NCBI GenBank assembly: GCA_963702075.1
Contig: OY969703.1
Span: forward strand, 2,356,001 to 2,420,000
Reading direction: 5' to 3'
DNA: 64,000 nucleotides
DNA from: VAYN01 sp963702075
GTDB lineage: Bacteria > Actinomycetota > Thermoleophilia > Solirubrobacterales > 70-9
Numbering within the stretch: the first letter of the stretch is position 1; each line of letters starts with the position of its first letter. Below are positions 57,897 through 64,000 of the stretch, one piece after another. Under the pieces are notes generated by a model. The model was not told the DNA's origin. It searched no databases and was given only the letters and a program-made list of their open reading frames with translations. The position numbers and the translations under genes were made by a program.

Positions 57897-59021
57897 TCAG
57901 GAAGCGGCCGGAGCGGTCTCGCCGGCCAGCACCGCGTCGGCGACCCGCTCGCGGTGCCACTTCGCGTCGCCGAAGGTGGCGGCGTTGGCACGGCCGCGCT
58001 TGAGGAAGAAGTGGAGGTCGTGCTCCCAGGTGAAGCCGATGCCGCCGTGGACCTGGATCGCCGCGTCGGGCACCCGCCAGCCGGCATCGGATGCATACGC
58101 CTTCGCCGTCGAGGCGGCCAGCGGCAAGGATCCCGGCTCGGCGTCGGCGGCCCAGGCGGCGCCGTAGACGGCCGAGCGCGAGTTCTCGGTCTCCAGCAGC
58201 ATCTGCGCACAGCGGTGGGAGACGGCCTGATAGGCCCCGATCGGGCGGCCGAACTGCTGGCGGTCTTTGGCGTAGGCGACCGACATCTCGAGCGACCGCT
58301 GCGCCAGCCCGGTCGACTCCGCCGCCAGCGCCACGCAGGCACGCTGGAACACCGGCCAGTAGTCCTCGGGGCCGCCGGGCAGGGTGTTCTCCGCCGCGAC
58401 CTGGACGTTCTCGAGGCGTACCGAGGAGACGCGGCGGGTCGGGTCGATCGACTCCTCCGGCGTTACGGTCACCCCGTCGGCGCCCTTCTCGACGATATGG
58501 CGATGACCGTCGGAGGTGGCGACGAGGAAGAAGTCGGCGCTCGCCGCGTCCATCACCAGCGTCTTCTCGCCGTTGAGAACGGTGCCGTCGCCGTTGCCCT
58601 CGGCCGCCAGCGCGAACTTGTTCGGCTCGGCCGGGACCCCGGCGTCGATCAGCGCCGGCGCTCCGCGCAGCTCGCCGGTGGCCAGTGGCGCCAGCCAGCG
58701 CTCCTTCTGCGCGTCGGAGCCGGCGAAAGCGAGCGCCAGCCCGGCGATCGTGTTCGAGAGCAGCGGTGAGGGGGCGCAGACGTAGCCCATCTCCTCGAAG
58801 AGAACCGCGAGGTCGACGATCCCGAGACCCTGGCCGCTCCACTCCTCGGGCAGCGCCAGACCGGCCCAGCCGAGCTCGGCCATCTCTTTCCAGCCGCTCT
58901 CGTCGAAGCCGTCCTCGCTGGCTGCGATCTCGCGCAGCCGCTCGGATTTGAAGCGGGAGGCGAGGAAGTCGTGGGCGGTCGACCTGATCGCCTGCTGCTC
59001 GTCGGTGAGGTCGAAGTACAA
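57897..59021 (-). CDS. Acyl-CoA dehydrogenase (second of a tandem pair)
   Basis: The 374-residue FadE-type protein has LTDEQQAIRSTAHDFLASRF at the start and QVHGGIGFTWEHDLHFFLKR at the end; its middle FAD region is divergent (DGTVLNGEKTLVMDAASADFF). Adjacent FadE genes in actinobacteria commonly form alpha2beta2 heterotetramers for steroid or branched acyl-CoA, with the FAD site shared. Here it follows the other FadE by 13 bases. Paired function is inferred from arrangement. Confidence 0.88.
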   Translation of the reverse strand: MYFDLTDEQQAIRSTAHDFLASRFKSERLREIAASEDGFDESGWKEMAELGWAGLALPEEWSGQGLGIVDLAVLFEEMGYVCAPSPLLSNTIAGLALAFAGSDAQKERWLAPLATGELRGAPALIDAGVPAEPNKFALAAEGNGDGTVLNGEKTLVMDAASADFFLVATSDGHRHIVEKGADGVTVTPEESIDPTRRVSSVRLENVQVAAENTLPGGPEDYWPVFQRACVALAAESTGLAQRSLEMSVAYAKDRQQFGRPIGAYQAVSHRCAQMLLETENSRSAVYGAAWAADAEPGSLPLAASTAKAYASDAGWRVPDAAIQVHGGIGFTWEHDLHFFLKRGRANAATFGDAKWHRERVADAVLAGETAPAAS

Positions 59022-59034
59022 GGCCCTCTCCTCC

Positions 59035-60213
59035 CTACCGCAGCCGCGGCAGGCCCAGGACCCGCTCGGCGATGATGTTTTTCAAGATGTCGGTGGTCCC
59101 GCCCTCGATCGAGTTGGCGCGGGAGCGGAGGAAGCCGTACTGCCAGGCGCCGCCGGCGACGGCGTGCTCGGAGCCGCGGGCCAGCACCGCGTAGGCACCC
59201 TCGATCTCCAGAGCCAGCTCGGTCAGGTCCTGATTGATGTCGGCCCACTGCCACTTGCCGAGCGACCCCTCCGGCCCCGGAATGCCCGACTGCATCGTCT
59301 TGGTCAGGCCGCGATAGGCGTTCAGCCGCATCGTCTCGACCTCGATGTGGAGCTGGGCGATGCGCTGGCGGAAGTAAGAGTCATCGGCGGCGGACCCGCC
59401 GTTGGAAGGAGTTTCCCGGGCCAGCTTCGCGAGCCGGCCGAGGCTGTTCTGGATCTGCGAGATCGCCCCGAAGGCGAGGCCGGCGCGCTCGTTCATCAGC
59501 GTCGTGATCGCCACCGCCCAGCCGTTGCCGACGCCGCCGACGACGTTCGCGTCGGGCACCCGCGCCTCCTCGAAGAAGACCTCGTTGAACTCGCCCTCGC
59601 CGGTTATCTGGACCAGCGGGCGGGTCTGCACCCCGTCCTGCTCCATGTCCATGAGGAAGTAGGTGAGGCCCTGGTGTTTGGGCGCGTCCGGGTCGGTGCG
59701 AGCGACCAACATGCACCATTTCGCGTACTGGGCGAAGGTGGTCCAGACCTTCTGGCCGGTGACCACCCATTCGTCGCCGTCCTTGACCGCGCGGGTCTTC
59801 AGCGAGGCGAGGTCAGAGCCGGACTCCGGCTCGGAGAAGCCCTGGCACCAGATCTCCTCGCCGGTGAGGATCGGCTCCAGGTAGCGGGCCTTCTGCTCGT
59901 CGCTGCCGTGGGCGATCACGACCGGGCCGCCCATCGCCAGCCCGAGCACGTTGGCCGGCGCCGGCGCCTCCTGGCGCGTCGCCTCGGCGGCGAAGATCGC
60001 CTGCTCGATCATCGTCGCGCCGCGGCCGCCGTACTCCTTCGGCCAGGAGATCCCGGCCCATCCCGCCTCGTGCAGCTTCAGCTGCCACTCGCGGCGGAAG
60101 ACCATGATCTCGTCGAGACCCGCCTCGGGCTCCGGCCCAGGATGGTTCTCCTGCAGCCAGGTGCGAACCTCGTCGCGGAACTCCTCCTCCGATGGCGACA
60201 GCGTCAGGTCCAT
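59035..60213 (-). CDS. Acyl-CoA dehydrogenase (first of a tandem pair)
   Basis: The 392-residue protein has LTLSPSEEEFRDEVRTWLQENHPGPEPE, the FAD motif GFSEPESGSDLASLKTRAV and the catalytic Glu region RANSIEGGTTDILKNIIAERVLGLPR. It is the more complete partner of the pair. TATGCT ends 8 bases before the ATG. The operon continues to FadE, LLM oxidoreductase and ATL. Confidence 0.9.
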   Translation of the reverse strand: MDLTLSPSEEEFRDEVRTWLQENHPGPEPEAGLDEIMVFRREWQLKLHEAGWAGISWPKEYGGRGATMIEQAIFAAEATRQEAPAPANVLGLAMGGPVVIAHGSDEQKARYLEPILTGEEIWCQGFSEPESGSDLASLKTRAVKDGDEWVVTGQKVWTTFAQYAKWCMLVARTDPDAPKHQGLTYFLMDMEQDGVQTRPLVQITGEGEFNEVFFEEARVPDANVVGGVGNGWAVAITTLMNERAGLAFGAISQIQNSLGRLAKLARETPSNGGSAADDSYFRQRIAQLHIEVETMRLNAYRGLTKTMQSGIPGPEGSLGKWQWADINQDLTELALEIEGAYAVLARGSEHAVAGGAWQYGFLRSRANSIEGGTTDILKNIIAERVLGLPRLR

Positions 60214-60261
60214 CGCCGCGGAGCATATAGAGGTCGGCTGGCCGGCTGGCCAGGAGCCGCG

Positions 60262-60735
60262 CTAGCCGAAGAAGCAAGCATGGAGGCCGACGCTGTCGGC
60301 CATTTCGAAAGCTCGCTGGAAGGCGTATTCGCCGACCCGCAGCCTGGCGGGTTCTTTCCTCCCCGTTTCCAATCCTTCTTCCATCGCCGCGAGAAAGGCC
60401 GCGAGCTTCTTTTTCCCGGCCGTTGGAAGCCCCAGTGCCCGCATTTCCCTCACCTGCCGCACTTTCATCGGGAGGACGACCTTCGCGACCATTTTGTCCA
60501 TGAACTCTTCGCTGTGGCGGTGCAGATGGGCCCGTTCCCCCCAGTAGCCGTACTCCTTGTTGATCTTCGCGTCCCCCTTCTTGCAGATCGACCTCACCTT
60601 GGCGAGGAACTCCGCTTTGGAAATGGCGGGGACTTCAGGGCTTTGATCGGATCCGCAGGCAATCGGTAGCAGAGCGATCGCCAGGATCGGCCCGATTATC
60701 CACGCAGCGCTTCGCTTCCCATTTCTCCAATACAT
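60262..60735 (-). CDS. Lipoprotein, paralogue of the next lipoprotein gene
   Basis: The 157-residue protein has a signal peptide with lipobox LPIAC (Cys27) and a helical domain SKAEFLAKVRSICKKGDAKIN, VVLPMKVRQVREMRALGLP and ADSVGLHACF. The same three blocks occur in the lipoprotein at 60832, so the two are duplicates. TAGTAT lies 17 bases upstream and the palindrome TCTGAG-N2-CTCAGA abuts the start. The function is unknown. Confidence 0.78.
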   Translation of the reverse strand: MYWRNGKRSAAWIIGPILAIALLPIACGSDQSPEVPAISKAEFLAKVRSICKKGDAKINKEYGYWGERAHLHRHSEEFMDKMVAKVVLPMKVRQVREMRALGLPTAGKKKLAAFLAAMEEGLETGRKEPARLRVGEYAFQRAFEMADSVGLHACFFG

Positions 60736-60773
60736 CTGAGTTCTCAGAGAGATACTAGATGAAGAAGAGAAAG

Positions 60774-60803
60774 GGGGAAGGGCGCCCGCAGGCGCCCTTC
60801 CCC
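60774..60803 (-). terminator. Intrinsic terminator between paralogous lipoprotein genes
   Basis: Perfect 13-base GC-rich arms (GGGGAAGGGCGCC and complement) with a 4-base loop are followed on the minus strand by a T-rich run (TTTCTCTTCTTC). It lies 28 bases after the stop of the gene at 60832. The best canonical terminator in the window. Confidence 0.85.
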
Positions 60804-60831
60804 GGTCCGGCTGGTGGCGAGAACTAGCTTC

Positions 60832-61299
60832 TTATTCGCCGCACTTCGTGAGCCCGTATTCGTTTGCCAGTTCGTTCGCCTTCGCGAACGGATCGGCCTT
60901 TTCGGTGGTCAGCGCCGCCGGGTCTTCTTCGCCCTTTTCGACCGCTTCTTCGGCAGCGTCGGTGATCGCTTCGACCTTGGCCTCTTCGCCGCTCGGCGCG
61001 CCGAGGTCCTTAACGCCTTCGACCTGCTGGCGGACGGCCGGCAGCACGATGGTTTCGATCGCTTCGGTCAGCTGCGCCTTGGTCGGCTGCTTCTGCGAGC
61101 TGTGTTCCTTTTCGAATTCTTCGAAGCCTTCCTGGATTTCTTCGTTGCCCTTGGCGCAGACAGCGTTGCCCTGCTTGACGAATTCCGCCTTGGTCAACGA
61201 ACTGGTGCTTTCGCTGCTGTCGCCACCGCCACCGCATCCCGCGACCAGAATCGCGAGCGCAGCGAGGGAAGCGAGCAGCGCGATGAAGCGCTTGCTCAC
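60832..61299 (-). CDS. Lipoprotein, paralogue of the upstream lipoprotein
   Basis: The 155-residue protein has a lipobox VAGC (Cys22) and a helical, acidic domain with TKAEFVKQGNAVCAKGNEEIQEG, IVLPAVRQQVEGVKDLGAP and ANEYGLTKCGE. It matches the lipoprotein at 60262 block by block, with two Cys conserved (in the first and last block) that could form a disulfide. Such proteins are frequent in Solirubrobacterales. The function is unknown. Confidence 0.78.
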   Translation of the reverse strand: MSKRFIALLASLAALAILVAGCGGGGDSSESTSSLTKAEFVKQGNAVCAKGNEEIQEGFEEFEKEHSSQKQPTKAQLTEAIETIVLPAVRQQVEGVKDLGAPSGEEAKVEAITDAAEEAVEKGEEDPAALTTEKADPFAKANELANEYGLTKCGE

Positions 61300-61357
61300 C
61301 TGAACTCCTCTGCCTTGAATTACGGACGGGACGGGACGCTATTCGCCCCGTCGGCCG

Positions 61358-62545
<1,188 letters not shown>

Positions 62546-62585
62546 TGTCCTCCGTCGTTGAAGTTCTCTCCTGAGGGTAGCCGAT

Positions 62586-62599
62586 TGACTGGTCAGTCA
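62586..62599. promoter_or_regulatory. TetR-type operator TGACTGGTCAGTCA
   Basis: It is identical to that at 51721, within a 22-base identical stretch. It lies between the divergent thiolase and 3-hydroxyacyl-CoA dehydrogenase genes. A TACCCT box follows on the thiolase side. Confidence 0.65.
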
Positions 62600-62657
62600 G
62601 CCAAGGATGAGGGCCTAAAGTCGCGGCGGCGTTGATGCGTGATAGAAGCCCCGGCCA

Positions 62658-63479
62658 ATGAGCGCTAATCAGGGGTACACGAGTCCGGGGATCGCGGGCA
62701 GCGGGGCGATTGCCACCGGTCTTGCCGCGGTCTCGACCACGACCGCGGACACGATCCTGCTCGCCCGCAGCGAGGCTTCCGCCTGGCGCGCCGAGGAGAA
62801 AGTCGTCGCCGCCTGCGCCAAGCTCGAGGGCGGCGATCCCTCCCGTCTGCGGGTCACGACCGACCCCGCCGACCTCGCCGACTGCGACGTCATCGTCGAG
62901 GCGATCGTCGAGGAGGTCGCCCCGAAGGGCGAGCTGCTGAGCCGCATCGCCGCTGCCTGCCCGAACGCCGACCTCGCGACCACCACCTCCTCGCTCAGCA
63001 TCGCCGAGATCGCCCAGGCCGCCGGCACCGAGAAGATCTTCGGCTTCCACGTCTTCAACCCGGTGCCGCGGATGGCCCTGGTCGAGGTCTGCATCCCCGA
63101 CGGCGCCGCCGCTGCGCGTGAGAAGGCACTCGCCTGGTGCGCCGCGCTCGGCAAGACCGCGGTCGAGGTGCCCGACGAAGCCGGCTTCGTCGTCAACCGT
63201 CTCCTCTTCCCCTACCTCTTCGACGCCGCCCGCATGGTCGAACGGACCGGCATGGAGCCCGGCGCCGTCGACACCTGCATGAAGCTCGGCGCCGGCCACC
63301 CGATGGGCCCGCTAGCCCTGCTCGACTTCGTCGGCATGGACGTCTCGAAAGCGATCGGCGACGCCCTTTACGCCGAATCGAACGAGCCGACCCACGACCC
63401 GCCGCCGCTGGTCGTGAAGATGGTCGAGGAAGGCAAGCTGGGCCGGAAGAGCGGCGCTGGTTTCTACAGCTACGACTGA
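62658..63479 (+). CDS. 3-hydroxyacyl-CoA dehydrogenase
   Basis: The 273-residue protein has an N-terminal Rossmann domain (PGIAGSGAIATGLAAV), the catalytic His in FGFHVFNPVPRM, Glu in LVEVCIP, and the C-terminal domain with PDEAGFVVNRLLFPYLFDAARM and GHPMGPLALLDFVGMDV. It oxidises 3-hydroxyacyl-CoA to 3-ketoacyl-CoA, possibly acting as FadB2 or butyrate-type Hbd. It is divergent from the thiolase. Confidence 0.92.
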   Translation: MSANQGYTSPGIAGSGAIATGLAAVSTTTADTILLARSEASAWRAEEKVVAACAKLEGGDPSRLRVTTDPADLADCDVIVEAIVEEVAPKGELLSRIAAACPNADLATTTSSLSIAEIAQAAGTEKIFGFHVFNPVPRMALVEVCIPDGAAAAREKALAWCAALGKTAVEVPDEAGFVVNRLLFPYLFDAARMVERTGMEPGAVDTCMKLGAGHPMGPLALLDFVGMDVSKAIGDALYAESNEPTHDPPPLVVKMVEEGKLGRKSGAGFYSYD

Positions 63480-63496
63480 GGCTTCAGCGCTTGGGT

Positions 63497-63628
63497 GAGG
63501 GGGCCGGTACCCCTCCTCCGGAATTGACCTCCCCTCCGCTTCGCTCCGGAGAGAACCTGCTGCGGCTTTGCCGCAGACATCAGATTGCATTTCGCCGAAC
63601 ATTCCTCCGGAGGGGTACCGGCCCCCTC
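63497..63628. repeat. Long inverted repeat after the hydroxyacyl-CoA dehydrogenase gene
   Basis: Perfect 20-base arms (63497-63516 and 63609-63628; GAGGGGGCCGGTACCCCTCC and complement), extended by partial pairing, flank about 92 bases. The interior holds a CTGCGGC/GCCGCAG hairpin. It lies in the 239-base gap between convergent genes. Confidence 0.8.
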
Positions 63629-63718
63629 TACGACAGGATCCGGCAGACGCCCCGAACGCAGGCAGCTCTTTGAAGAAAGCCCGTGTCGCGGGAGGGGGCG
63701 GGTGGGCCCTCCAACTAC

Positions 63719-63964
63719 TTAGTCCGCCCTTGCAGCCCCACCTTTGGCGGCCATGTCCCAGATCACATCCGCCTCTGAGATGCCCTGGCGGCGGGCGACT
63801 ATCTCTATCTCGCCCCAGGGCAGCTCGGCGTCCGGGAGCTCGTCCCAGCGGGCCAGGTCCAGGGCCTCGACCGCACCTTTCAGCGCTGGGCCCAGGTGTT
63901 CTTCGGATCGAAGCAGCGCTCGCAGAACCTCGAGCTGCTTGTCAGTGAGCCGGACAACCCACAT
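63719..63964 (-). CDS. Hypothetical protein (81 aa)
   Basis: I do not recognise this small helical protein. It begins MWVVRLTDKQLEVLRALLRSEEHLG and ends ADVIWDMAAKGGAARAD, with EIEIVARRQGISEADVIWDM in between, which could be a small helix-turn-helix-like unit. GGAGGT lies a few bases before the ATG. Nothing can be seen downstream other than the large inverted repeat. Confidence 0.65.
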   Translation of the reverse strand: MWVVRLTDKQLEVLRALLRSEEHLGPALKGAVEALDLARWDELPDAELPWGEIEIVARRQGISEADVIWDMAAKGGAARAD

Positions 63965-64000
63965 CGTGCTACCTCCAGCGGTGGGGGGATCGCAGGTTGC

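Noticed and set aside
63480..63718. Possible insertion sequence end or transposon remnant
   Set aside because: Large inverted repeats are present but no transposase, no target-site duplication and no remnant frame can be seen.

Overview
The window is high-GC actinobacterial chromosome. The best taxonomic clue is the small secreted protein at 54074-54598. Its N-terminus (RRPSPAMVVAAIALFVALAG) followed by a Lys/Gly-rich stretch is a type I associate with Solirubrobacterales (class Thermoleophilia). An F420-type LLM oxidoreductase, a WS/DGAT acyltransferase, many GTG/TTG starts and leaderless-type promoters fit that placement, which is an inference. I see no rRNA, tRNA, CRISPR array, prophage or transposase. 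The region looks like ordinary, densely packed core chromosome. The largest gap without a gene is about 240 bases (63480-63718).

Layout. 1-2.3 kb: partial HtpX protease and a NarL-type two-component pair. 2.3-9.3 kb: the Fe-S cluster assembly locus, split into rrf2-sufC-sufS-sufU and Rieske-sufB-sufD by an inverted VOC gene; both halves start at the same 23-bp operator-like motif. 9.3-11.5 kb: a four-gene membrane/cupredoxin operon of unknown function, including a 40-residue membrane peptide. 11.5-18.3 kb: a thioredoxin-fold protein without its cysteines, VOC, IspH, WS/DGAT, FxsA, two GNATs, SufT-like, a hypothetical and a HAD protein. 18.4-21.4 kb: zwf, a possible 19-residue peptide, a divergent winged-helix regulator and a hypothetical. 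21.5-29.7 kb: two-subunit recombination helicase-nuclease and XseAB. 29.6-35.3 kb: HxlR regulator, MarP-like protease, class B PBP, a lipoprotein, SRPBCC, FHA and a coiled-coil protein. 35.5-40.2 kb: large glutamate synthase. 40.3-47.2 kb: cupin, SnoaL, a beta-propeller and the lysA-hom-thrC-thrB operon. 47.3-54.6 kb: Gly-rich protein, M23 peptidase, CDF transporter, acyl-CoA dehydrogenase, cell-wall-binding protein and MBL hydrolase. 54.7-63.5 kb: patatin, ATL protein, LLM oxidoreductase, two acyl-CoA dehydrogenases, two paralogous lipoproteins, thiolase and 3-hydroxyacyl-CoA dehydrogenase.

How the genes fit together. SufBCDSU, the Rieske protein and the SufT-like protein make one Fe-S assembly pathway under an Rrf2 sensor. 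The acyl-CoA dehydrogenases, thiolase and hydroxyacyl-CoA dehydrogenase form a beta-oxidation set, and two of its promoters share a 22-bp identical TetR-type operator. lysA, hom, thrC and thrB form an aspartate-family amino acid operon.

The most unusual material is not protein-coding. It is a set of intergenic inverted repeats. One family has three copies with compensatory arm changes (6223, 12702, 13731), a second has three 41-bp copies (18342, 47203, 47265), and several long perfect dyads are unique. There is also a near-universal TANNNT box 6-10 bases before the start codon of first-in-operon genes, pointing to pervasive leaderless transcription.
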